Assembly: GCA_964577255.1 (NCBI GenBank)
Contig: CAZNYM010000066.1
Location: forward strand, 1 to 5,868
Direction: 5' to 3'
From: Micavibrio_C sp964577255
GTDB taxonomy: Bacteria > Pseudomonadota > Alphaproteobacteria > Micavibrionales > Micavibrionaceae
Length of the DNA: 5,868 bases
This document shows positions 1 through 5,635 of the stretch, piece by piece (within the stretch, counting starts at the first letter, position 1; every line of letters starts with the position of its first letter). The translations under genes were made by a program, and so were the position numbers. The notes under the pieces were generated by a model, which searched no databases, was not told where the DNA came from, and was given only the letters and a program-made list of their open reading frames with translations.

Positions 1-305
1 ATTATGTGCTGTCCGGCGGCGAGCCGGCGGCGATGATCCTGATGGATGACTGCATCCGCCTGCTGCCCGGCGTCATGGGCAACGAGCAGACACCCGATGA
101 GGAAAGCTTTTCCCCGGGCGCAGGTGGCTTGCTTGAGTATCCCCATTACACCCGCCCGGCCGAATGGACCGCGCGCGACGGCCGGATCTTCACGGTTCCG
201 GACATCCTGCGTTCGGGCGATCACGGCAGGGTGGCTTCGTGGCGGCGGGCGCAGAGCCTCGCCCTAACGCGGGAGCGCCGCCCCGATCTTCTCGGCAAGA
301 ATTGA
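1..305 (+). CDS. trmD: tRNA (guanine-N1-)-methyltransferase TrmD, C-terminal part (5' truncated by window edge)
   Basis: TrmD methylates N1 of G37 in tRNAs read by CNN/CGG-type anticodons, using S-adenosylmethionine, and so prevents +1 frameshifting. The visible part starts in the SAM-binding trefoil knot (YVLSGGE, encoded from base 3). It continues through an IRLLPGV segment, the interdomain linker ending in EESF, then GLLEYPHYTRP and the C-terminal helical tRNA-binding domain (SWRRAQS, RRPDLL). The Arg of IRLLPGV (bases 57-59) matches Arg154 of Haemophilus TrmD. The residue fifteen positions later, matching catalytic Asp169, is Glu (bases 102-104). The segment after YTRP is about five residues longer than in E. 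coli. The protein stops three residues after RRPDLL, so the long E. coli tail is missing. The M32 gene on the other strand ends 3 bp beyond. rplS, which often follows trmD, is not next. The family call is firm. Confidence 0.95.
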   Translation, partial: YVLSGGEPAAMILMDDCIRLLPGVMGNEQTPDEESFSPGAGGLLEYPHYTRPAEWTARDGRIFTVPDILRSGDHGRVASWRRAQSLALTRERRPDLLGKN

Positions 306-308
306 TTG

Positions 309-1868
309 TCAGGCCTTCACCGTCTCGAGCAGACGCTGCATGAAGCTGCCGCCGCGCGCGGGCGGCGTCGAGAGATAACGGGAAATCATGTTCTGCTTGT
401 AAGAACGCGCCGACAAGGGTTCGCGCGAGACACGTTCGATCAAAACGAATGTGTCGTACTTGGCGCCGTGACGGTAGATATGGTGGTTGAGCCAGGCCTT
501 GAGCGTGCTGAAATCCCCGCGCCCTATTTCCGCCATCAGACCGGGATTGTCCTTGCGTACCGTAGCCATGAACTGGTTGGCGGCAAGGACACCCACGAGG
601 TAATTCATGAAATAGCCGATCTGGCCGCTATAGATATGCACATCCTGCAGGCAGCCTTCTGTGTCGCTGCGCACCTCGAGACCGCACAATTCTAGCGTCA
701 GCTGGTTCCACTGCGCGGGAATGTCCTTGACGGAAGTGTGCCCTTCGAACAGGTCGCGCGTAACTTTATAACGCAGGATCAGATCGAGAGGATAGCGCAG
801 CTCGTCGGCGTAGGCGCGAATGGGGCTGGGTTCGAGCCGCACCAGGCGCTGATACAACTGCTCGGCCGTGAAGGCGGGCGCGAAGCCAAGCTGTTCCGTC
901 AGAGCACGGTAAAGAAAGGCCGAAAACTCGCGCGTGCGGCCGATGCCGTTTTCCATCAGCAGCGCCATGCTTTCATCGATGCTCTGGCTGGGGATGTTGC
1001 CAACCGGGTGCCAGTGCCACATGCGCGGCAGATTCTGGCGGTAGAGCGCATGGCCGCCCTCGTGCAGCGTATCGAGCACGGTTTTGATGAAGTCGTCTTC
1101 ATCGAAATTCAGGCCGATGCGCACATCGTCGCGGTGCCCGACGCAGATCGGGTGCTCGCTTTCGCCCAGCGTACCCTTTTTAAGGTCGAATCCCATGGCT
1201 TCGAGAATCAGAGCGGCCAGGCGCTTCTGCTGTTCGCGCGGCATGGCCCAGGCCGAAGCTTCCGGCAGGTTGAAAGTTTTGCCCTGTTCGTCGCGCACGC
1301 GGCGCAGCGCTGGCGCACAGAAGGTTTCAAGCTCGGCGACATAGCTTTCTATCTGGTGCAGGCGCAAGCCGGGTGTCTGTTCGTCCACCAAAGCCTCATA
1401 GGGGTCGCTTAAACCCAGAAGGCGCATCTTGCGCCCGGCGATATCCTTCATCATGCGCAAGAGCGCGCCGAAGGGTTTTTCGATCCGGGAAAAATCGTTA
1501 GTGCGCTTGGCCAGTTCCCAGGCGTTGTAACTGCGTGCCACGCGCCTTGCGTGCCTGAAGATCTCGCCGGTCGACATGACGCTGACATGCAGACGCAGTT
1601 CGCGCAGACGCTGGCGGTTGGCGCGGAAGATTTCATGATCGCTGTTGTTGCGCGCCAGATGGTATTCAAATTCGGTGTTGGTCAGCAGCAGATGCTTGCG
1701 CAGCTCGGCCGCTGCCACATGCAGACCGAAAATCAGGCGCCGCCAGCCGGAGCGCGCCGTCATATAATTCCACAAATGAAGATCGCGGGCATCGCGGTGA
1801 CGCTGGATGGAACGGGAAAATCCATCCTTCACGAGTCCTTTGAGCTGGGCTAAAGCACTGATATCCAT
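309..1868 (-). CDS. M32-family zinc metallocarboxypeptidase, paralog A (carboxypeptidase Taq-like)
   Basis: This 519-residue protein is a likely cytoplasmic carboxypeptidase that removes C-terminal residues from peptides. It has no signal peptide, and M32 enzymes are usually about 500 residues. The zinc site is complete: HEGGH at 269-273, and the third ligand Glu299 in IDESMALL, 30 residues after the first His as in Pyrococcus M32 enzyme. Other family motifs are recognisable but altered: HPI at 239-241 (usual HPF), DDVRIG at 247-252 (usual DxRxT), DES instead of HES at 298-300, IRAYAD intact at 350-355, and GCLQDVHI at 405-412, where the usual HW reads HI. It follows paralog B on the same strand after 59 bp, so cotranscription is likely. 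The ATG at 1868 has no ideally spaced Shine-Dalgarno; an AAGGGA lies about 15 nt upstream inside a palindrome. A GTG at codon 13 (1830-1832), preceded by AAAGGA, is an alternative start. Family membership is secure; activity and substrate are not. Confidence 0.9.
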   Translation of the reverse strand: MDISALAQLKGLVKDGFSRSIQRHRDARDLHLWNYMTARSGWRRLIFGLHVAAAELRKHLLLTNTEFEYHLARNNSDHEIFRANRQRLRELRLHVSVMSTGEIFRHARRVARSYNAWELAKRTNDFSRIEKPFGALLRMMKDIAGRKMRLLGLSDPYEALVDEQTPGLRLHQIESYVAELETFCAPALRRVRDEQGKTFNLPEASAWAMPREQQKRLAALILEAMGFDLKKGTLGESEHPICVGHRDDVRIGLNFDEDDFIKTVLDTLHEGGHALYRQNLPRMWHWHPVGNIPSQSIDESMALLMENGIGRTREFSAFLYRALTEQLGFAPAFTAEQLYQRLVRLEPSPIRAYADELRYPLDLILRYKVTRDLFEGHTSVKDIPAQWNQLTLELCGLEVRSDTEGCLQDVHIYSGQIGYFMNYLVGVLAANQFMATVRKDNPGLMAEIGRGDFSTLKAWLNHHIYRHGAKYDTFVLIERVSREPLSARSYKQNMISRYLSTPPARGGSFMQRLLETVKA

Positions 1869-1869
1869 A

Positions 1870-1905
1870 TGGTAAAGTTAACATCCCTTTGTTAACATTT
1901 TACCA
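1870..1905. repeat. Imperfect palindrome between the two M32 genes (operator or mRNA hairpin candidate)
   Basis: TGGTAAAGTTAACA (1870-1883) and TGTTAACATTTTACCA (1890-1905) are inverted copies. They match over all 14 bases of the left arm, with a two-base bulge in the right arm and a six-base centre. Each arm also contains the self-complementary GTTAAC. The palindrome lies one base upstream of the paralog A start codon. No T-run follows on either strand, so it is unlikely to be an intrinsic terminator. On the minus strand the right arm contains TAAAAT, a possible -10 element without a good -35. The centre contains AAGGGA, the only Shine-Dalgarno-like sequence upstream of that start. A protein-binding site or a translation-controlling hairpin are both possible. 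Confidence 0.6.
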
Positions 1906-1927
1906 CATCGGTGCTTATTTTCTGTAA

Positions 1928-3502
1928 TTATGGCTTCCAGCTCGGATCCGGCAAACCCAGCCGCTTGTCTCTGTCGGGCCCGGGCGGGAAGGCCCCGGCC
2001 GCCAGATATCGCGCGCGGATGTGGGATTTATAGGCCGAGGCGTCCAAAGGACGGCCGCTTATGCGCTCGACCAGGTCGAAAGCGGAGGCCCGGGCGCCCT
2101 GGCTGTAGACCTGTTCGCTCAGCCATCGCTGCAGTGCAGTATAACGCCCGCAGGCAAATTCATCCCGCACCAGCGGATCCTGATACAGGGCCGATTCAAA
2201 GATCTGCGCCGCCGCCAGCCGCCCGAACATGTAGGACGGGAACCGCCCCACCTGCCCGCCGAACCAGTGGATGTCCTGCAATACGCCTTTATTGTCGTCC
2301 TCGACCTTGATATCCGTGAGCAGCCTGTACCCCTCGTTCCAGAGCCCCGGAAGCTCGGCAACGGGTAACCCCTCGTTGATAAGCCTTTTCTCGAGATTGA
2401 TGCGCAGGATGAGATCGAGCGGGTAGCGCCGTTCGTCGGCGTTGACGCGCAAGCCGTCACGTTCGGGCGCGCGGGCAAGGTCGGTCATGACCTGCACAAG
2501 CGGCTTACCAAGCGGGTAGACGTCCAGGCCGTATTGTTCATCACGCGTATCCTTGAGCGTCATAAGGATATGTTCCTCAGGAAGATTCTCGATAATACTG
2601 GCAAAAAAAGCAGGGTTGCGTGCCACATGCTCGCTCCACAGCAGCGCCATCGCTTCATCCATCCCAGCACCCGCCACATGGCCGGCCATTGTGTTCCTCA
2701 GCGCCGGACCGAGATTCTGGCGGTAGGCGGCATGGCCGGATTCGTGCGCTGCGTCGAGGATGAATGTAACCGCGTCGCCCACGCGAAAATTGAGCCCCAC
2801 GCGCACATCGTCATAGGAGCCCATGCATAGAGGATGCGGCGCCTGCGCCAACTTCCATTTATGTACATCCGCGCCGCCGACGGTCTTCTGAACGACGCCC
2901 CCCAGTTGAGCCATCTGGCCGGACATCAGGTGCAGAAACGAGCGCATCCTGTTCTCATACCGCCAGGATTCGCTGTTTTCCGTTACAACCGGCCTATTCC
3001 TGTACAGGAAATCGGAAAGATCGCGCGCCCATTCCTCAAGCTGCGCCACCCGCAAGCCAGGCGTGTAGGAATCGACCAGCGCCTCGTAAGGATTGGTGAA
3101 GTTTCCAGCCTCAGCCTTGCGCACGGCTTCCTTGCGGATATGGTCGACAAGCTTCTGCAGCGCCTGCGCCGCAACGCCGAAATCGTTGGCCTCGCGGGCC
3201 CGTCCCCAGTCGTCGACGCAGCGCGCCATCAGATGCAGGCGCCTCGCTTTTTCAGATACGGAAAGATGACGTTCATGGAACAGCGCGTGGCCGAGAGCGC
3301 CTTCCGGCTTCGCGCCGGCGGCGCGGGTAAAGCTGCTGAGGAATCTCACCTTCAGTTCGCCGCCTATCATGCGGCGCAGCGCCCGGCCGCGCTCGATGGA
3401 ACTCGTCGCCGTAACGTAATTCCAGGCTTCGATTTCCCGCGTATGGCGCTGGGCCGCGACATACCGGTCAAGGGCGGCGTGTTTGGTCATGCCCGGAACC
3501 AT
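1928..3502 (-). CDS. M32-family zinc metallocarboxypeptidase, paralog B (carboxypeptidase Taq-like)
   Basis: This 524-residue protein is homologous to paralog A along its whole length. Both have a WNY(M/V)TA segment near the N-terminus, an NPYEALVD/DPYEALVD segment followed by TPGLR, and the same motif order. Zinc ligands are present: HESGH at 253-257 and Glu283 in MDEAMALL, again at +30. Other motifs are HPL at 223-225, DDVRVG at 231-236 (the usual Thr is Gly, as in paralog A), LRVNAD at 351-356 and GVLQDIHWFGGQ at 406-417, which keeps the canonical HW. The HES motif is DEA here. No signal peptide is seen, so a cytoplasmic peptidase is inferred. Start choice is uncertain: ATG at 3502 gives MVPGMTK, and ATG at 3490 (residue 5) is equally plausible. 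Neither has a clear ribosome site. It is divergent from greA and probably heads a two-gene unit with paralog A. The substrate cannot be read from the sequence. Confidence 0.9.
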   Translation of the reverse strand: MVPGMTKHAALDRYVAAQRHTREIEAWNYVTATSSIERGRALRRMIGGELKVRFLSSFTRAAGAKPEGALGHALFHERHLSVSEKARRLHLMARCVDDWGRAREANDFGVAAQALQKLVDHIRKEAVRKAEAGNFTNPYEALVDSYTPGLRVAQLEEWARDLSDFLYRNRPVVTENSESWRYENRMRSFLHLMSGQMAQLGGVVQKTVGGADVHKWKLAQAPHPLCMGSYDDVRVGLNFRVGDAVTFILDAAHESGHAAYRQNLGPALRNTMAGHVAGAGMDEAMALLWSEHVARNPAFFASIIENLPEEHILMTLKDTRDEQYGLDVYPLGKPLVQVMTDLARAPERDGLRVNADERRYPLDLILRINLEKRLINEGLPVAELPGLWNEGYRLLTDIKVEDDNKGVLQDIHWFGGQVGRFPSYMFGRLAAAQIFESALYQDPLVRDEFACGRYTALQRWLSEQVYSQGARASAFDLVERISGRPLDASAYKSHIRARYLAAGAFPPGPDRDKRLGLPDPSWKP

Positions 3503-3540
3503 ACAGTAACATGCGGTGAAAACTCAATTTTTCCCTGCTG

Positions 3541-3569
3541 TTGACCCGCGCTACCCCCTGATTTATATT
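3541..3569 (+). promoter_or_regulatory. Sigma-70-type promoter for greA
   Basis: TTGACC (3541-3546) and TATATT (3564-3569) are separated by exactly 17 bp, which is close to the housekeeping consensus. Transcription should begin around 3575-3577, at the foot of the leader hairpin, and leave a leader of about 58 nt before the greA ATG. The element lies in the 131-bp gap between divergent paralog B and greA. I found no comparably good promoter pointing toward paralog B in the same gap. Confidence 0.65.
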
Positions 3570-3576
3570 GGGTTTC

Positions 3577-3612
3577 AGCCCGCCTCTTTATAGTGAAGGA
3601 GGCGGGTTTGAC
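3577..3612 (+). terminator. greA leader hairpin, candidate attenuator (GraL-like)
   Basis: A 13-bp stem pairs 3577-3589 with 3596-3608, including two G-U pairs and an eight-pair GC-rich core (CCCGCCTC with GAGGCGGG). The loop is the six bases 3590-3595. The stem is followed by TTTGACTTT, an interrupted T-rich tract, on the greA strand only. Because the predicted transcription start falls at the stem base, RNA ending here would be about 35-40 nt long. In E. coli, imprecise termination in the greA leader yields the GraL short RNAs, so a similar role is inferred by position and structure. The broken T-tract predicts partial termination. It could instead act as a 5' stabilising hairpin. Confidence 0.5.
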
Positions 3613-3633
3613 TTTGATAAGAGGCTGAAGGCC

Positions 3634-4116
3634 ATGGATAAAATCCCGATGACCCGCGGCGGCTTCAACGCTCTTGAAGCCGAGCTTAAGAACCTGAAAA
3701 GCGTCGAGCGCCCGGCCGTGATCGAGGCGATCGCGGAGGCGCGCGCACATGGCGATCTTTCCGAAAACGCCGAATACCATGCGGCCCGGGAGCGGCAGAG
3801 CTTCATCGAGGGCCGGATCAAGGAGCTTGAAGCCGTCGTTTCCGCCGCGCAAATCATCGACCCCAGCACGCTTTCGGGCGACACGGTGAAGTTCGGCGCG
3901 CGCGTGCTGATCATCGACGAGGATTCGGAGACCGAGTTCACCTACCAGATCGTCGGCCACCATGAAGCTAACGCCGACAAGGGCATGATCTCACTGCACG
4001 CGCCGATGGCCAAGGCGCTGATCGGGAAAACCATCGGCGACAGCGTGGAAGTACGCACGCCGCAGGGTGTAAAATCTTATGAAATCGTTGAAGTGATCTT
4101 CGGCGAAGCGTCCTAG
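3634..4116 (+). CDS. greA: Transcription elongation factor GreA
   Basis: GreA binds the RNA polymerase secondary channel and stimulates cleavage of the 3' end of backtracked RNA, releasing stalled complexes. The protein has 160 residues, normal for the family (about 158). It begins with the hallmark MDKIPMT. An N-terminal coiled coil spans roughly residues 8-75, with the acidic tip GDLSENAEYH at 40-49; Asp41 and Glu44 match the catalytic tip residues. An FKBP-like C-terminal domain follows from about 85. The frame stays open upstream, but the ATG at 3634 is chosen because it matches the conserved N-terminus and has GAGG at 3621-3624, nine bases upstream. A promoter and a hairpin leader precede it. 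It is not followed by a terminator: its stop overlaps that of the opposing Lrp-type gene. The identification is firm. Confidence 0.97.
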   Translation: MDKIPMTRGGFNALEAELKNLKSVERPAVIEAIAEARAHGDLSENAEYHAARERQSFIEGRIKELEAVVSAAQIIDPSTLSGDTVKFGARVLIIDEDSETEFTYQIVGHHEANADKGMISLHAPMAKALIGKTIGDSVEVRTPQGVKSYEIVEVIFGEAS

Positions 4117-4586
4117 ACCTCGATCGGCACGCCCGGCAGCTCCTTGGAAATCCGCACCACCAGCGCCGATTTAACCGACGTTACGTTCGGCGCGGCGGTC
4201 AGGTAGTTTGTCAGGAAGCTTTGATAGTCGTCCCAGTCGTGGGCGACGATCTTGAGGATGAAATCGACCTCGCCCGCCAGCATGTGCGCCTCGCGCACCT
4301 GGGGCCAAGACGTGACGAGCTCCTCGAATTTCTTGAGGTCGTTTTCCGCCTGGCTGACCAGCTTGACCTGGGCGAAAATCGCCACGCCATAGCCCAGCAC
4401 ATGCGGATCGATCTGGGCGTGATAACCCTTGATGTATCCCGCTTCCTCCAGCGCGCGCACGCGGCGCAGACAGGGCGGCGCTGAGATCCCCGCCACCTTG
4501 GCCAGCTCCACGTTGGTGATGCGGCCGTCATCCTGGAGGTTTTTCAGGATTTTGCGGTCAATCTTGTCGAGTTTCACTCGTTTCAT
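4113..4586 (-). CDS. Lrp/AsnC family transcriptional regulator
   Basis: This is a DNA-binding regulator of the feast/famine family, which usually forms dimers to octamers and senses amino acids. The 157-residue length is typical. The N-terminal winged helix-turn-helix begins with LDKIDRKIL (residues 6-14) and continues through TNVELAKVAGIS (24-35) and the recognition-helix segment PPCLRRVRALEEAGYI (37-52). The C-terminal RAM ligand and oligomerisation domain spans roughly 68-145, with the conserved GEVDFILKI at 105-113. It resembles Lrp proper more than AsnC, but which amino acid it senses, and whether it is a global or local regulator, cannot be told. The start at 4586 has only a weak purine-rich site upstream. 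It is divergent from the ELM1-family gene across 107 bp with repeated boxes, so autoregulation and control of that gene are inferred. It overlaps greA by 4 bp. Confidence 0.93.
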   Translation of the reverse strand: MKRVKLDKIDRKILKNLQDDGRITNVELAKVAGISAPPCLRRVRALEEAGYIKGYHAQIDPHVLGYGVAIFAQVKLVSQAENDLKKFEELVTSWPQVREAHMLAGEVDFILKIVAHDWDDYQSFLTNYLTAAPNVTSVKSALVVRISKELPGVPIEV

Positions 4587-4606
4587 GAGAAAATCTATCG
4601 CATATA

Positions 4607-4621
4607 ATATTGTCGGAAGAA
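4607..4621 (-). promoter_or_regulatory. Putative regulator box 1 in the lrp-ELM1 divergent region
   Basis: ATATTGTCGGAAGAA shares the core ATTGTC(A/G)GAA (4609-4618) with box 2, which lies in inverted orientation 72 bp away. It sits about 20 bp upstream of the Lrp-type start codon, just downstream of the candidate transcription start, where binding would repress. Assignment to the Lrp-type protein is inferred from the common autoregulation in this family. Confidence 0.4.
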
Positions 4622-4631
4622 ACTAAGTGTT

Positions 4632-4660
4632 GATATAAAGTTGCGCGCTAGCGAGCGCAA
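4632..4660 (-). promoter_or_regulatory. Candidate promoter for the Lrp/AsnC-type gene
   Basis: Read on the minus strand, TTGCGC (4660-4655) and TATATC (4637-4632) are 17 bp apart. This predicts a start near 4626 and a leader of about 40 nt. The -35 is half of a short inverted repeat, TTGCGC...GCGCAA (4641-4660). Both hexamers are imperfect. A perfect TATAAT also occurs on the plus strand at 4603-4608 but has no good -35. Confidence 0.3.
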
Positions 4661-4677
4661 GCCCAAAAACGCAGAAA

Positions 4678-4692
4678 GTATTCTGACAATAC
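4678..4692. promoter_or_regulatory. Putative regulator box 2, palindrome abutting the ELM1-family start codon
   Basis: GTATTCTGACAATAC is a 15-bp near-perfect palindrome with GTATT/AATAC arms. It ends one base before the ATG at 4694. On the minus strand it carries ATTGTCAGAA, nine of ten bases identical to box 1. AT-rich palindromes of about 15 bp are the usual form of Lrp-family sites. It takes the place where a ribosome site would be expected and would block expression of the downstream gene when bound. Confidence 0.45.
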
Positions 4693-4693
4693 T

Positions 4694-5635
4694 ATGACCA
4701 GCTGCTGGATCGTCACCGAAGGCCTGACAGGCACAGAAAACCAGTGCCTGGGCGTGGCCGAAGCCCTGGGGCTGATGCCCGTCATCAAGCGGGTCGGTCT
4801 GGCTGAACCCTGGCGGACGCTCTCGCCCTGGCTGGGTTTCGAGCAGGAACGTATTTTCACGGGCGACCGCCTGGAGCCGCCCTGGCCCGATCTTCTGATC
4901 GCCTCCGGCCGCAAGAGCATCGCGGCTTCCCGCTACATAAAGAAGAAAAGCGGTGGCTATAGCTATACCGTGCAGATCCAGGATCCCCGCTGCGATCCCT
5001 CCGGTTTCGATCTGGTGGCCGTGCCGGCGCACGATCCCCTGCGCGGCCCGAACGTGATCGTCACCGACGCAGCACCCAACAGGATCACAAAGCAGCGACT
5101 GGACGAAGCGCGCGCCGATTTCGCGCCGCTTTTCTCCGGCATAAGAACGCCGCGCGTAGCGGTTCTGATCGGCGGCAGCAGTCAGGCCTACAAGATGACC
5201 CCGCCCATCGTCGATACTTTGGCGGCGTCGCTGCGCGACCTGGCCGAAACGATGGGCCTGATGGTCACGACGTCGCGCCGCACCGGCGCGGACAATGAAC
5301 GGGCGCTGCGCCAAGCGCTCGCGCAGACCGACGCCTATTTCTGGGACCGGCAGGATCGCAATCCATACCTGGGCTTGCTGGCCTGGGCGGACTACATCCT
5401 TGTCACCGCCGACAGCGTTTCGATGATTTCGGAAGCGGCCACCACCGGCAAACCGGTCTACATGGTGCCGCTTCTGGGCGGGACGCGCCGGTTCGGCCGC
5501 TTTCACAGCAGCCTTTTGGCCCGCGGCCTGATTAGGTTGTTCGAGGGGCGCCTGGAGCCCTACAGCTACGCCCCCCTGAACGACGCCGAGGATGTGGCCC
5601 GGGAAATCCGCGCCCGGGTGGCCGCGCGCCGATAA
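4694..5635 (+). CDS. Mitochondrial fission ELM1 family protein (DUF1022-type, GT-B-like)
   Basis: This 313-residue protein belongs to the bacterial family related to plant ELM1, which in Arabidopsis recruits dynamin-related protein to mitochondria. The bacterial function is not known. Features visible are an N-terminal CWIVTEGLTGTENQCLG segment, VAVLIGGSSQAY at 155-166, VTTSRRTG at 191-198, and a C-terminal segment LAWADYILVTADSVSMISEA at 229-248 followed by TGKPVY at 251-256. The arrangement of a glycine-rich loop, SRRT and ADSxSMxSEA-TGKPV resembles the nucleotide-sugar half of GT-B glycosyltransferases, so a sugar-transfer role is possible but inferred. No signal peptide or clear membrane segment is seen. 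The ATG at 4694 lacks a good Shine-Dalgarno and is preceded by a palindrome; a leaderless or regulated start is possible. It is divergent from an Lrp-type gene and lies 61 bp upstream of trxB. Confidence 0.85.
   Translation: MTSCWIVTEGLTGTENQCLGVAEALGLMPVIKRVGLAEPWRTLSPWLGFEQERIFTGDRLEPPWPDLLIASGRKSIAASRYIKKKSGGYSYTVQIQDPRCDPSGFDLVAVPAHDPLRGPNVIVTDAAPNRITKQRLDEARADFAPLFSGIRTPRVAVLIGGSSQAYKMTPPIVDTLAASLRDLAETMGLMVTTSRRTGADNERALRQALAQTDAYFWDRQDRNPYLGLLAWADYILVTADSVSMISEAATTGKPVYMVPLLGGTRRFGRFHSSLLARGLIRLFEGRLEPYSYAPLNDAEDVAREIRARVAARR

Noticed and set aside
348..366. GC-rich inverted repeat GCCGCC...GGCGGC near the 3' end of paralog A
   Set aside because: It falls inside the coding sequence (Thr-Pro-Pro-Ala-Arg-Gly-Gly), has no T-run, and is explained by codon composition.
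738..1412. A 224-codon plus-strand frame inside paralog A
   Set aside because: It lies fully antisense to a coding region with intact M32 motifs and has no homology I recognise.
309..3502. Possible phage, defence or mobile island around the M32 pair
   Set aside because: No integrase, transposase, terminal repeats, tRNA or composition break is visible, and the flanking genes are ordinary housekeeping genes.
2834..3544. A 236-codon plus-strand frame opposite the paralog B N-terminus
   Set aside because: It is antisense to a coherent M32 reading frame and runs into the greA promoter region; no domain is seen.
3568..3633. Upstream extension of greA to a TTG at 3568
   Set aside because: It would place the promoter -10 and leader hairpin inside the gene. 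The conserved GreA N-terminus starts at the ATG at 3634.
4603..4608. Perfect TATAAT on the plus strand as an ELM1-family promoter
   Set aside because: No acceptable -35 lies 16-18 bp upstream (the best is TTTCAT), and the AT-rich stretch is equally explained by the regulator box and lrp leader.
4595..5506. A 303-codon open frame on the minus strand opposite the ELM1-family gene
   Set aside because: Its translation is rich in Arg, Gly, Ala and Gln and shows no recognisable domain, while the plus strand gives a clear family match. It is a GC-rich antisense shadow.
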